Below, in pieces: positions 34,593-43,453 of a stretch of DNA of 64,000 bases (its first letter is position 1; each line of letters opens with the position of its first letter). The notes under the pieces are model-generated. The model made no database searches. It was not told where the DNA came from and was given only the letters and a program-made list of their open reading frames with translations. Location of the stretch: assembly GCA_964414185.1 (NCBI GenBank), contig CAYPVK010000004.1, positions 1 to 64,000 on the forward strand, in the 5' to 3' direction. A program made the position numbers and the translations under genes. Origin of the DNA: UBA7488 sp964414185 (GTDB taxonomy: Bacteria; Pseudomonadota; Alphaproteobacteria; CAAHEQ01; UBA3637).

Positions 34593-35789
34593 ATGTCAAA
34601 TTCCGAATTTTTAAAATCCATACAAAACAAAATCGATGATGTTAAACGTGCCGGTTTATACAAAGCCGAACGAATCATTGTCGGGCAACAACAAGCCGGC
34701 ATTGAATTAACGGACGGGTCACGTGTATTGAATTTTTGCGCGAACAATTACTTGGGGTTAGCCAACAATCCCGAATTGATTGAAACGGCGGCACGGGCCG
34801 TACACGAATACGGATACGGCATGGCTTCGGTGCGTTTCATTTGCGGGACTCAAGATATTCATAAAAAATTGGAAAAAACCATCAGTGATTTTTTGGGAAC
34901 GGAAGACACGATTTTATATTCGTCTTGCTTTGATGCGAATGGCGGATTGTTTGAAACGTTGTTGGAACCGCAAGATGCCATTATTTCCGATGCGTTAAAC
35001 CATGCTTCCATTATTGACGGGGTCAGGTTATGCAAAGCAAAGCGGTATCGTTATGCCAACAATGATATGGTTGAACTTGAAAAATGTTTGCAACAAGCCG
35101 ATGCTGACGGTGCTCGTTATAAATTAATCGCTACGGACGGCGTATTTTCAATGGACGGCGTCATTGCCGATTTAAAATCCATTTGTGATTTGGCCGACAA
35201 ATATAATGCCATTGTCATGGTTGATGACAGCCATGCCGTCGGTTTCGTGGGTGATAACGGCCGCGGCACGCCCGAATATTGCGGTGTTGAAGGCCGTGTT
35301 GACATTATCACGGGCACTCTCGGCAAAGCTTTGGGCGGCGCGTCGGGCGGCTATACATCGGGGCGAAAAGAATTGATAGAATGGTTGCGCCAACGTTCTC
35401 GCCCGTACTTATTTTCCAACACGTTGGCTCCCGTCATTGCCGCAACATCCGTCAAAGTATTCGAAATGTTATCAAAAGGCGGCGAATTGCGCCAAAAATT
35501 AAAAGAAAATGCGGCTTATTTCCGTTCCGAAATGGAAAAACGCGGTTTTACATTGGCCGGACGCGGGCATGCGATTATCCCCGTTATGATCGGCGATGCC
35601 AAAATTGCGGGCGAAATGGCCGATAAAATGTTGCAAAAAGGCATTTACGTAACCGCTTTTTCTTATCCCGTCGTACCACAAAACCAAGCGCGAATCCGTA
35701 CGCAAATGTCAGCGGCGCATTCCAAAGCCGATATTGACAAATTGGTAAATGCCTTTGAAGAAATCGGGAAAGAAACGGGTTTAATTTAA
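34593..35789 (+). CDS. kbl: Glycine C-acetyltransferase (2-amino-3-ketobutyrate CoA ligase)
   Basis: PLP enzyme that splits 2-amino-3-ketobutyrate with CoA to glycine and acetyl-CoA, the second step of threonine breakdown. It has 398 residues, the Kbl length. NYLGLANNPE, GMASVRFICGTQDIHKKLE and VDDSHAVGFVGDNGRGTPEY are Kbl-type motifs; GTLGKALGGASGG holds the PLP lysine. No tdh (threonine dehydrogenase) is adjacent, unlike in E. coli. ALAS/BioF paralogues are less likely given length and motifs. Confidence 0.93.
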   Translation: MSNSEFLKSIQNKIDDVKRAGLYKAERIIVGQQQAGIELTDGSRVLNFCANNYLGLANNPELIETAARAVHEYGYGMASVRFICGTQDIHKKLEKTISDFLGTEDTILYSSCFDANGGLFETLLEPQDAIISDALNHASIIDGVRLCKAKRYRYANNDMVELEKCLQQADADGARYKLIATDGVFSMDGVIADLKSICDLADKYNAIVMVDDSHAVGFVGDNGRGTPEYCGVEGRVDIITGTLGKALGGASGGYTSGRKELIEWLRQRSRPYLFSNTLAPVIAATSVKVFEMLSKGGELRQKLKENAAYFRSEMEKRGFTLAGRGHAIIPVMIGDAKIAGEMADKMLQKGIYVTAFSYPVVPQNQARIRTQMSAAHSKADIDKLVNAFEEIGKETGLI

Positions 35790-35803
35790 ATACAACCGTC
35801 GAT

Positions 35804-35836
35804 AAAAAACCGCTCGGATTTGAGCGGTTTTTTTTC
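35804..35836 (+). terminator. Intrinsic terminator after kbl
   Basis: AAACCGCTC and GAGCGGTTT form a 9-bp stem with a 6-nt loop and a run of eight or more T. It is also usable by the convergent chorismate mutase gene. Confidence 0.88.
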
Positions 35837-35864
35837 ATAATTGCGGTATCTGTTTTTGAATTGT

Positions 35865-36125
35865 TTATTCTTGAATTGCGCGAGATTCTTTAAAAATAGT
35901 GCGATAGACTTCTTCAATCGGAGCGTGCAACGATGTCAGCGGACAACCGTTTTTGACTTTTTTTAAAATTTCCTCTTCGCGATCGGGGGCGGCAACAGGT
36001 AATTTGTTTTGCTTTTTATAGGAACCTATTTGCGCACTGACCAAAAAGCGTTGTATCAATAAATCCGTGATTTGCGAATCCAATTGGTCAATACGTGTAC
36101 GAAACTTTTCAATATTCTGCGGCAT
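35865..36125 (-). CDS. Chorismate mutase, AroQ type
   Basis: Catalyses chorismate to prephenate on the Phe/Tyr pathway. It is a stand-alone 86-residue protein, typical for monofunctional AroQ domains. The start was set at 36125 (MPQNIEKFRTRIDQ) since GGAG lies 7 bp upstream. Conserved elements: RTRIDQLDSQITDLLIQR with the two active-site Arg, IGSYKK (active-site Lys), PDREEEIL, and a C-terminal helix. It could also serve in another chorismate branch; no pathway neighbours are present. Confidence 0.85.
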   Translation of the reverse strand: MPQNIEKFRTRIDQLDSQITDLLIQRFLVSAQIGSYKKQNKLPVAAPDREEEILKKVKNGCPLTSLHAPIEEVYRTIFKESRAIQE

Positions 36126-36222
36126 TTTATGCTCCATGAAAAAATATTAAATCGATAAAATTTTACCATTTTCCCAAGTATATCCCAAAAAAATATAATT
36201 CTTTCGAGACTAAACGCATTTG

Positions 36223-36251
36223 AAAATAATCCGATGACAAACATTTGTCAA
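36223..36251 (-). promoter_or_regulatory. Promoter of the chorismate mutase gene with overlapping palindrome
   Basis: On the minus strand, -35 TTGACA (36251-36246), 17-bp spacer, -10 TATTTT (36228-36223). A perfect palindrome with arms TGACAAA and TTTGTCA (36235-36250, 2-bp centre) covers the -35, so a repressor could bind there. Confidence 0.5.
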
Positions 36252-36439
36252 GGGGACATTTTTTAACCCATTGAGAATTTTGGAATTATTTTTTTCAAAA
36301 TTTAACTTTGATTCCTCGAAAATCAGCAATTTTGCAAACTTGCGCCATTTAAGGGTCACCCCTTTGAGCTCCCCCGTTTTTTTGAACGGGTCATGCCGTT
36401 TAAGTTAGCCCGAAACAAAAAATAATCATACAAGTATTT

Positions 36440-36589
36440 TCAACATATATAAAATCGGGAATAAATCCCGATTTTATATATGGTAGGCGATGGGAGGTTG
36501 TAAATCGGCTTACGGACGTCTTTCGCTGCGAACACAATGCGTTCTTGCTCACCGAACTCGAGGGGAGTTCTCGCCATCCATCTGACCAT
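36440..36589 (-). CDS. 49-codon frame across the tRNA-end duplication, doubtful
   Basis: A minus-strand frame from ATG at 36589 through the 96-bp insert and the duplicated tRNA 3' end to a stop at 36440. It begins MVRWMARTPLEFGEQE and its C-terminal half is simply the translated tRNA end and terminator stem. There is no good Shine-Dalgarno. It is listed because the insert stays open, but it is probably not a gene. Confidence 0.12.
   Translation of the reverse strand: MVRWMARTPLEFGEQERIVFAAKDVRKPIYNLPSPTIYKIGIYSRFYIC
36451..36497. repeat. 47-bp direct repeat, distal copy (tRNA-Lys 3' end plus terminator)
   Basis: Identical to 36593-36639. It contains the last 17 nt of tRNA-Lys (read on the minus strand, CCTCCCATCGCCTACCA) and the AAAATCGGGA/TCCCGATTTT hairpin downstream of it. 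This is the layout left by an element that integrated into the tRNA 3' end. Confidence 0.85.
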
Positions 36590-36592
36590 AAA

Positions 36593-36639
36593 AAAATCGG
36601 GAATAAATCCCGATTTTATATATGGTAGGCGATGGGAGG
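36593..36639. repeat. 47-bp direct repeat, proximal copy within tRNA-Lys
   Basis: The copy that belongs to the intact tRNA-Lys. The 95 bp between the copies (36498-36592) are more GC-rich than the surroundings, include a GAACTC/GAGTTC hairpin, and have no recognised content. The region 36126-36440 beyond holds only the chorismate mutase promoter and AT-rich sequence. Confidence 0.85.
36595..36622 (-). terminator. Terminator of tRNA-Lys
   Basis: AAATCGGGA and TCCCGATTT form a 9-bp stem around a short ATAAA-type loop immediately 3' of the tRNA CCA, followed on the minus strand by a T-run. Confidence 0.7.
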
Positions 36640-36698
36640 CTCGAACTCCCGGCCCACTGATTAAGAGTCAGTTGCTCTACCAACTGAGCTAATCGCCC
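36623..36698 (-). tRNA. tRNA-Lys (anticodon CUU)
   Basis: 76 nt with encoded CCA. The acceptor stem GGGCGAT pairs with ATCGCCT (one G-U). The D arm contains AGCTCAGTTGGTAGAGC, the anticodon loop CTCTTAA gives CUU, and the T arm contains GTTCGAG. All cloverleaf parts are intact. It decodes AAG. Confidence 0.96.
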
Positions 36699-36813
36699 AT
36701 ATGCGGAAAATTATAAATCATTTTCTTTATTTTTGCAAGATTTTTATGTATCGTGATAAAAAAAATTTTCGGGGAGCAAAAAAACATTCCGTCCCCGAAA
36801 ATAAATATACCCT

Positions 36814-38202
36814 TTACGGCACATCGACCGCATCGGGACGGTAAGGCAAATTCTTTTTAAAATGTCGCGGACAACGGCCGTCGTGGTATTTGCGAATGAT
36901 TACGTAATAACCGACCATCACGACGGCACACGCGGCTATCCACGAAATCGGCCCGTTATAAACAAGACCGATAAAACCGTATTCAGAACCTAAATATTCG
37001 GCGGCAAAAACACGTGTGAACAATTCGGCGACACAGGCAATAAACGGCAATGCCGCATAGCCCATACCTTGTTCGGTTTGGCGGTAAATAAAAATCTGCC
37101 CCAAAATCGGATAAAACAATGTTGTGATTTGCAAATAAACTTCGGCCGTCGCGATAACTTTCGCAGTGGCACCCTTCATCATCAAAGCCGCCAATTCGCC
37201 GCCCCATAAAAACACGATTAATGCCAAAAAGATACTTATCCCCAAGGAAAGCATTGAACAAACATAAACGCCTTTGCGGATACGGGATATTTTTTTAGCA
37301 CCGAAATTTTGTGCCGAATATGTTGCCAACGCAATGCCGAGCGAAATCATCGGGACGAAGAAAATTGCTTCAATACGCGATGCAGCGGTAAAACCTGCGA
37401 TAATATCCGCGCCCATCGCATTAGCCGCGCGTTGGACAATCACGACACCGATGCTGAGAATAAAAAATTGCAATCCCATCGGAACGGACAAGCGCAAGTG
37501 GTCTTTGATGTCTTCTTTACTGATTTTCCAAGAAGCTTTTTTAAGGCGCAAAATGGGGAATTTAAACCACAGCCAAAAACCGCAAATGACGGCCGAAATA
37601 ACTTGCGCGACAATAGTGCCCAGCGCAGAACCGGCAACGCCCATACCGACAAACGAGATAAAGAAAAAATTCAAAATAATATTTAAAAACAAAGCGAAAA
37701 TCAAAAAATACAGCGGCGTTTTGCTGTCACCCAACGCGCGCATGATGCTGGATAAATAGTTATAAAAAACCGTTGCGGTCAATCCCCAGCCGATTAAGGT
37801 AATAAAGGCTGTCGATTCCGGCATTAATTCGGGCGGAATGTTCATTAACGTCAAAACGTACGGCACATCCATAACCAATAAAGTTGTGGCCATAACGCTC
37901 ATCAACACGCATAAAATCAATCCCGTCGCGAATGAGCGGCGCACGCCGTCTTCATCGGTTGAACCGAACCGTTGGGCCGTTATAATGGTCAAGCCGTTTG
38001 AAAAGCCGATAATCAAAGAAATCATCACGACAAAAACAACCATAATGGCGCCGACCGCCGCAACCGAACGGATACCGAGCAAATGGCCGATTAAAACAAT
38101 ATCCGAAATGGCATACAGCTGTTGAAAAAACATACCGATTAAAATAGGCAACACGAAAACCAAAATCAGTTTCAGCGGATTGCCGACCGTCATATTAAGC
38201 AT
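36814..38202 (-). CDS. MATE-family efflux transporter
   Basis: 462 residues with about twelve hydrophobic helices in two similar halves. The first half has QQLYAISDIVLIGHLLGIRSVAA, the typical MATE TM1-TM2 motif (often Q.L...D..igg); the second half has FFVPMISLGIALATYSAQNFGAKK. These are Na+- or H+-driven exporters of cationic drugs and metabolites. Substrate cannot be told. It stands alone on the minus strand. Confidence 0.9.
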   Translation of the reverse strand: MLNMTVGNPLKLILVFVLPILIGMFFQQLYAISDIVLIGHLLGIRSVAAVGAIMVVFVVMISLIIGFSNGLTIITAQRFGSTDEDGVRRSFATGLILCVLMSVMATTLLVMDVPYVLTLMNIPPELMPESTAFITLIGWGLTATVFYNYLSSIMRALGDSKTPLYFLIFALFLNIILNFFFISFVGMGVAGSALGTIVAQVISAVICGFWLWFKFPILRLKKASWKISKEDIKDHLRLSVPMGLQFFILSIGVVIVQRAANAMGADIIAGFTAASRIEAIFFVPMISLGIALATYSAQNFGAKKISRIRKGVYVCSMLSLGISIFLALIVFLWGGELAALMMKGATAKVIATAEVYLQITTLFYPILGQIFIYRQTEQGMGYAALPFIACVAELFTRVFAAEYLGSEYGFIGLVYNGPISWIAACAVVMVGYYVIIRKYHDGRCPRHFKKNLPYRPDAVDVP

Positions 38203-38376
38203 TTAAAAATCCCCTTCGAAAACAGAGGAGATATTACCACCGCCCCCAAAAACAATCAAGCGAAATATTCTTAAAAAAATAAGACATTTTTATGACAAAA
38301 TCAACCTTGTTCCAATCGGAAACATCGGTTGTTTCAAAAACTTTTTATGAATATCCGAAAACTTTTCAAAAAAGCT

Positions 38377-39447
38377 TTATAACCTGAATTCAACGGAAGC
38401 AATACCGAAAAAACCGTTGCTGTCCGCGCCTTGGTCTGTGTCAAATTCCATATACCCCGTTGACAATACGCCGTATATGTATTGATTGAACCGATACCGG
38501 CCCGATAACATTGCATGGTGGCGGTTGTTTTTGACAATATGTTTTGTTTTGGAATACAAATATCCCAAAGACACGCCGTACGGGTCTTTTTCATATGCGA
38601 TACCCGTTGAACAGACATAGGTATCGGCTATGTCCAATTTGTCTTGAAACATAATTTGTTTATAGGCCGCGCCCCAGCTGTAACCGTTTTTTGACAAATT
38701 AATACCGGTTGAAATTTCACTGTGATGCCCATCTTTTTCGGTATTTTGATAGAAAAACCTATCATCGTGGTAATAAGCGTAAGCCGCAGACAAACCGACT
38801 TTCACAACATCAAAATCGTGGATGAATCGGGCGGATGTGATGACGCCTTTGCCATGGTCGATTTTGACGCCCGGCGAAACGGAATCGTATTTTTTATCGT
38901 CCGATTGTACCGCGGTAATACCCCATTTAAATCCGTTTAAATCAGGTGTCGTATAGGTAATTTTTGTATCGCGCGCATCCGTGTACATATAGGTTAAAAT
39001 CGGCGAATAAAACCCTTTGGGCGACGGGTAAAACAGGTAAATATCACTGTCTTCCACACATAAAATACTGACATCCGTCGGCCCTTGGTGCAGCAAATAG
39101 CCGATGTTTTTTAAATTCCCCACGTCAATTTTACCGAATTTTTTGGATTCAACCGTCGCATAGGCATCGTAAAATTTATGGCGATTTGAAGACGAATATC
39201 TGTCATCCCAAATGATACGGTAAGCCAATTTACCCCCGATTGACAAATCATCGTTGATGTTAAATTTAAGTTTGACAAACGGTTCGGTTTTTATCGCATT
39301 ATTGTATTGAAGGCTTTCGACTTTGCCGGTAAAAAAACGCGCATATCCGCCGATTGAAACTTTTAAACGGTCATCGGGATTAAGTGTATAATCGGCATAA
39401 GCGGGAAACGATAACAACAATAAAAGCAAGAGGTATTTGTATTTCAT
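38377..39447 (-). CDS. Gram-negative porin
   Basis: 356 residues with an N-terminal signal peptide (MKYKYLLLLLLLSFPAYA). The mature part resembles 16-stranded general porins: KVSIGGYARFF opening, GKLAYRIIWDDR, KFGKIDVGNLKNIGYLLH (loop region), and a C-terminal strand ending ASVEFRL. The usual last residue Phe is replaced by Leu. It should form a diffusion channel in the outer membrane; specificity is not deducible. Confidence 0.85.
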   Translation of the reverse strand: MKYKYLLLLLLLSFPAYADYTLNPDDRLKVSIGGYARFFTGKVESLQYNNAIKTEPFVKLKFNINDDLSIGGKLAYRIIWDDRYSSSNRHKFYDAYATVESKKFGKIDVGNLKNIGYLLHQGPTDVSILCVEDSDIYLFYPSPKGFYSPILTYMYTDARDTKITYTTPDLNGFKWGITAVQSDDKKYDSVSPGVKIDHGKGVITSARFIHDFDVVKVGLSAAYAYYHDDRFFYQNTEKDGHHSEISTGINLSKNGYSWGAAYKQIMFQDKLDIADTYVCSTGIAYEKDPYGVSLGYLYSKTKHIVKNNRHHAMLSGRYRFNQYIYGVLSTGYMEFDTDQGADSNGFFGIASVEFRL

Positions 39448-39663
39448 TGAGCCTCATATCTGAAAGGGGCAAATGCCGCAAATGTTTGAATATGACTGTA
39501 TGAAACGAATGTATATGATTTTTTTTGATTTGGCAAGGTTGTATTTGTATACTTTTTATGCTAATTATAAAAAAATTGTTAAAGCAAAGTCGCGGTTTAA
39601 AAACCCACGGCAAGAGAGGAAAACCTTCCTTTAAATAGGGCAGCCGTTTTTTAAGGAGAATTT

Positions 39664-41178
39664 ATGGCAAAAGAAAAAATCGTTTTAGGATTTTTGCATC
39701 AAAAAAAATACATACCGTTTTTGTTATTGTTCAGCGGTGCGGCAGCGGCTTTTTCAATGGCGCCCTATTACATTTTGCCGTTTATGTTTATCGGGTTATC
39801 GTATTTGTTATACCAATTATTTCATACGACAAGCAAAGGACGGGCATTTGCTTACGGATTTTGTTTTGGCTTTGCTTTCGGTGCCGTTTCAATGGCATGG
39901 CTTGGTAATGCTTTGATGATTGACGGCGGCACGTTTGCCTGTTTAATTCCATTGGTTTGGATCGGCATGGGGCTTTTATTCGGATTGTTTTATGCCATTC
40001 CCGCATGGCTCGCAATGTACGCCCCCAGCGGTTGGCGGCGTTGGTGTGCTTTCGGCGGATGGTTCGTCGTATTTGAATGGGTACGCAGTTGGTTTTTAAG
40101 CGGTTTTCCGTGGAATTTAACGGGTTCGGTTTGGAACGTATCAACCGAAATGTTGCAATCGGCAAGTATTTGGGGCGTGTACGGTTTGTCATTATTAACG
40201 GTACTGACATTTACGACGGGTGCTTTTTTACCGCGCAAAAAGCCAATCGTTTCGGCTGTTTTGATTTTGGGGCTTTTTTATTTGGGGGGACTGTGGCGTT
40301 TATATGATATGATGCCCGAAAACGTATGGGGTGTGAAGTTGCGCCTTGTCCAACCCGATATTGCGCAAACGTTGAAATGGGACAGAGCCAAGGCCGATGA
40401 ACATTATTCCAAACTCATTAAAATGTCGGCAAAAGATAATGAAGATATTACGCATGTGCTTTGGCCCGAATCGGCCGTTGCGTTTTTGGTTGATAAAAAT
40501 GAAGGGGAACGCGTACGGATGATGTCGGCCGTTCGCCAAGGCGGCACGTTGATAACGGGGGGATTGCGCGGTGCGAATATTGATACGTGGGAACTGGGCA
40601 ACAGCATTTTTATTTTGGATGACTTGGCCGATATTCGCGGATTTTATGACAAATCGCATTTAGTGCCGTTCGGCGAATATATGCCGTTGCGAAATATTTT
40701 GCCGCTTGACAAAATCGTGCCGATCGGCGCCGATTTTCAAAGCGGCAGTGGCGTTCGTACCATTCATATCCCCAAAGCGCCGCCCGCTTCCCCGTTGGTT
40801 TGTTATGAAATTATTTTTTCAGGCAAAGTGGCGCAAAAGAAACCGCGTCCGTCGTGGATAATTAATGTATCCAATGATGCGTGGTACGGATTATCGGCGG
40901 GACCTTACCAGCATTTTGACATGGCCGTGATGCGCGCAGTGGAAGAAGGGCTACCGGTTGCGCGGGCGACAAATAATGGTATCAGCGCCGTCATCGACCC
41001 GTACGGGCGCGTGCCGGAAGCGTTGGATTTGGGAACCGAAGGCGTTTTGGATGCACCGTTGCCGCGTGCGATTGAAGCAACTTTTTATGCCAAGATGGGC
41101 GTTTTGGTACCGTTGTTTTTCGCTTTTCTTTGCATCGGGTTGTCCATACGGTTTAACAGGCGCAAAAACAATAAATAG
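39664..41178 (+). CDS. lnt: Apolipoprotein N-acyltransferase
   Basis: Inner-membrane enzyme that adds the third acyl chain to lipoproteins. It has 504 residues: six or so N-terminal membrane helices (to about 210), then a nitrilase-like domain and a last membrane helix. The catalytic triad is visible: Glu in WPESAV (about residue 269), Lys in YDKSHLVPFGEYMPLR (about 330), Cys in PLVCYEIIF (about 380). TVWNVSTEM replaces part of the common region, otherwise standard. Confidence 0.93.
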   Translation: MAKEKIVLGFLHQKKYIPFLLLFSGAAAAFSMAPYYILPFMFIGLSYLLYQLFHTTSKGRAFAYGFCFGFAFGAVSMAWLGNALMIDGGTFACLIPLVWIGMGLLFGLFYAIPAWLAMYAPSGWRRWCAFGGWFVVFEWVRSWFLSGFPWNLTGSVWNVSTEMLQSASIWGVYGLSLLTVLTFTTGAFLPRKKPIVSAVLILGLFYLGGLWRLYDMMPENVWGVKLRLVQPDIAQTLKWDRAKADEHYSKLIKMSAKDNEDITHVLWPESAVAFLVDKNEGERVRMMSAVRQGGTLITGGLRGANIDTWELGNSIFILDDLADIRGFYDKSHLVPFGEYMPLRNILPLDKIVPIGADFQSGSGVRTIHIPKAPPASPLVCYEIIFSGKVAQKKPRPSWIINVSNDAWYGLSAGPYQHFDMAVMRAVEEGLPVARATNNGISAVIDPYGRVPEALDLGTEGVLDAPLPRAIEATFYAKMGVLVPLFFAFLCIGLSIRFNRRKNNK

Positions 41179-41233
41179 TCTGACATTAACATAAAAAGCT
41201 TGGCAACGGCAAAAAAAGTGCTATGCTTAAAGA

Positions 41234-42163
41234 ATGATTGATCCGAAACGTTTTTCATCAAAATATAAATCTTGCCCGAAAGAATGCCCCTTTCGGATTA
41301 AGATGGGTGTTTCATTTGAATTTTTGCCGTTTTATTGCGAATACTTTGAACAATACTTGGGAATTGGCGATGATTCGCTTCCGCTCAGATGCGCTGAATG
41401 CTTACAAAAAAAGGAAAATTACGTCCATGCCGGTTTGGCATTCATCAGCGGTTTCACCTCACCCAAAATTTCAATTGAGGATACAAAAGAAGCCTTTTTG
41501 GCTCAAAAACCACCCTTTCAAAAGATGTACGTGGAAATCATCAAAAAAACGGGGCGCCAAATCGGCATTTATTTGGGGGAACCGGCAACGCCGCAAATTT
41601 TGTCGGGCAATTTAATCAAATCTTTGTATGATATTTGGAAAGGGTTGGATTCGCCCGAATTTCAAGAATTTAAAGATATACTTGAAAATGCGGACAGTCC
41701 GTTCGGCGATGTATTGTTAACGCGATTGGAAAACACGTTGTTGCAAAATTTATTCCAAGCGTTGGACAAATCCGAACGTTCCGTTTTAAAAGGCGCGGTG
41801 GAATCTCAGAGTTTAAGTGCTTCTTTTTTTAAAGAGTTTCGTTCAATGCCCAAACACAGCAATTTGTTGAAAGATTTGCGCCGTGTGTTGAACGAATACG
41901 ACCCGAAAATTCAAAAAGCTCAAGAAATTGACAAACAAAAACGTATGCAATCCGCTCGCATAAAACAAATGCAAGATCAAGTCAAAGCAAAACAACTGCA
42001 ATTTCAGCAGCAGCAACAACAAAAGATACAGCAACAACAAACAAAACAACAAAAAGTTCAGCCGATTATTCAAGATCAGGTAAAGGCAAAGCAAGCACAA
42101 GAAAAGCAAGATCAGGAAAAATTACGGCAGCAACAAATGGTGCACCGCAATCGGAGCCGATAA
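41234..42163 (+). CDS. Hypothetical protein with Cys-rich N-terminus and Gln-rich tail
   Basis: 309 residues, no signal or membrane segment. Residues 14-54 contain CPKECPF, a single Cys in YCEYF and CAEC, a possible zinc-binding cluster. The middle is helical. The last 80 residues form a Gln/Lys-rich coiled coil with long Gln runs. I recognise no family. It follows lnt by 55 bp and may be read through from it. Confidence 0.65.
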   Translation: MIDPKRFSSKYKSCPKECPFRIKMGVSFEFLPFYCEYFEQYLGIGDDSLPLRCAECLQKKENYVHAGLAFISGFTSPKISIEDTKEAFLAQKPPFQKMYVEIIKKTGRQIGIYLGEPATPQILSGNLIKSLYDIWKGLDSPEFQEFKDILENADSPFGDVLLTRLENTLLQNLFQALDKSERSVLKGAVESQSLSASFFKEFRSMPKHSNLLKDLRRVLNEYDPKIQKAQEIDKQKRMQSARIKQMQDQVKAKQLQFQQQQQQKIQQQQTKQQKVQPIIQDQVKAKQAQEKQDQEKLRQQQMVHRNRSR

Positions 42164-42269
42164 ACGACTAAAAGATTGAACGAAAATTTTGCCGATATTT
42201 ATTCGTCCGTCGGAAGAAAATATTTCATACAATATGAATTAAAATAATTTCACGCAGATAAAATAGTTC

Positions 42270-42298
42270 TTGACAAAGTAAATAAATTCATGTATAGT
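42270..42298 (+). promoter_or_regulatory. Promoter of rpmJ
   Basis: -35 TTGACA (42270-42275), 17-bp spacer, -10 TATAGT (42293-42298), 31 bp before the L36 start. Near consensus, as expected for a ribosomal gene. Confidence 0.8.
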
Positions 42299-42329
42299 TC
42301 GGGTCAGTTTTGACAAGAAAGGGAAGCCT

Positions 42330-42455
42330 ATGAAAGTTCGTTGTTCACTCAAGTCCGCCAAAATGCGCGATAAAAACTGCAAAGTTGTTCGTCGCAAAGG
42401 ACGCGTATACGTTATCAATAAAAAGAATCCTAAATTAAAGGCTCGTCAAGGTTAA
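42330..42455 (+). CDS. rpmJ: 50S ribosomal protein L36, alphaproteobacterial type
   Basis: 41 residues, MKVRCSLKSAKMRDKNCKVV at the start and NKKNPKLKARQG at the end. This is the slightly long L36 typical of alphaproteobacteria that lives outside the spc operon. One zinc-type Cys pair remains only partly (Cys5, Cys17), as is usual for this form. AAAGGGAAG precedes the start. It has its own promoter and terminator. Confidence 0.95.
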   Translation: MKVRCSLKSAKMRDKNCKVVRRKGRVYVINKKNPKLKARQG

Positions 42456-42502
42456 TCCCGACTTGCCATAAAGATTTGGTAATCTTTTATGACATACGTT
42501 TA

Positions 42503-42537
42503 AAAAAGCCCGCCCGATTTTACGGCGGTTTTTTTAT
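42503..42537 (+). terminator. Terminator after rpmJ
   Basis: CCGCC (42510-42514) and GGCGG (42524-42528) with a 9-nt loop, followed by seven T. Flanking A and T runs lengthen the stem. Confidence 0.65.
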
Positions 42538-42624
42538 ATTTAAAATCGGCATTTAAGCTGCCCATTTATTGTCGCACCATTCGAAAGACAGCTTTTTTTA
42601 AGGCAAAATCGGACGAATTTCCCC

Positions 42625-42653
42625 TTGTAACATTTCGTTTTAATTCCTACTAT
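42625..42653 (+). promoter_or_regulatory. Promoter of the secreted charged protein
   Basis: -35 TTGTAA (42625-42630), 17-bp spacer, -10 TACTAT (42648-42653), 36 bp before the start codon at 42690. Confidence 0.45.
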
Positions 42654-42689
42654 ATTGATGTTAACATTTTTACAAAAAGGGGGACAAAC

Positions 42690-43292
42690 ATGTTAAAACA
42701 ACTAATCATAGGCGCTGCCGTTGCTGCCATTTCTTTATCGGTAAATGCTCAATCCCGCACCAATCCGATGGTAAAGGTTTTGCAACCCGACGGGACATAT
42801 AAAACGGAAACTTTGGATCAAGCCGCCAAAGAAAAGCGCGAACAAATGATGCAACAAAAAGGGGCGCGCAAAAAAGAAATGCACGAAGAAAAAAAAGAAC
42901 GGCGCGAAATGAAGAAAGAATGGGAAAAACATCAAAAAGATACGGATGAAAGTTACAGAAAAAAACATTGGTCCGACAATGACGATGATGATACGCGCGA
43001 CGAATGGAAAAACAAGAAAAAAGAATTAAAAGAAGAATACAAAGATAAAAAACGTGCCTTGAAATCTCAAATGCGTGAAGCTCAAACAAATACTCAAAAT
43101 TCGATGGACCAAGCCGGTGTAGATGCACGAACGGCGGCTCGCAATGCGGCCGACGGCGGCAATCCGACTATGGGAACGCATATGGAAAATGCTTGGGACC
43201 AAACAAAATCCAGCTCGCGCCAAATGGGGCGTGACATCAAAAAAGGGTATCAAGATACCAAAGATTATGTAAGTGATACTGTAAGCGATTAA
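42690..43292 (+). CDS. Secreted, highly charged helical protein, function unknown
   Basis: 200 residues. A signal peptide (MLKQLIIGAAVAAISLSVNA, cleavage after NA) is followed by a proline-poor, extremely Lys/Glu/Asp-rich helix (about 50-135) and a polar tail with DYVSDTVSD. No family recognised. It and the next gene are both small secreted Lys/Glu coiled coils and may be paralogues in role; periplasmic chaperone-like or envelope-buffer functions are possible but unproven. Confidence 0.75.
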   Translation: MLKQLIIGAAVAAISLSVNAQSRTNPMVKVLQPDGTYKTETLDQAAKEKREQMMQQKGARKKEMHEEKKERREMKKEWEKHQKDTDESYRKKHWSDNDDDDTRDEWKNKKKELKEEYKDKKRALKSQMREAQTNTQNSMDQAGVDARTAARNAADGGNPTMGTHMENAWDQTKSSSRQMGRDIKKGYQDTKDYVSDTVSD

Positions 43293-43310
43293 GCATTTTT
43301 CGAATTAAAC

Positions 43311-43345
43311 GAAAAAGCCGCCCTAAAAAAGGCGGCTTTTTGGCG
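43311..43345 (+). terminator. Terminator after the secreted charged protein
   Basis: AAAAAGCCGCC and GGCGGCTTTTT form an 11-bp perfect stem with an 8-nt loop. Confidence 0.9.
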
Positions 43346-43453
43346 GTTATTTTAATTTATTTGAAAATTTAATATTGATTTTCATTGATATTTCGGAAAT
43401 TTGTGCTAACCTGTCGGTTGCGAAATTTTAATTTTTATCAAGGAGATTCCCCC

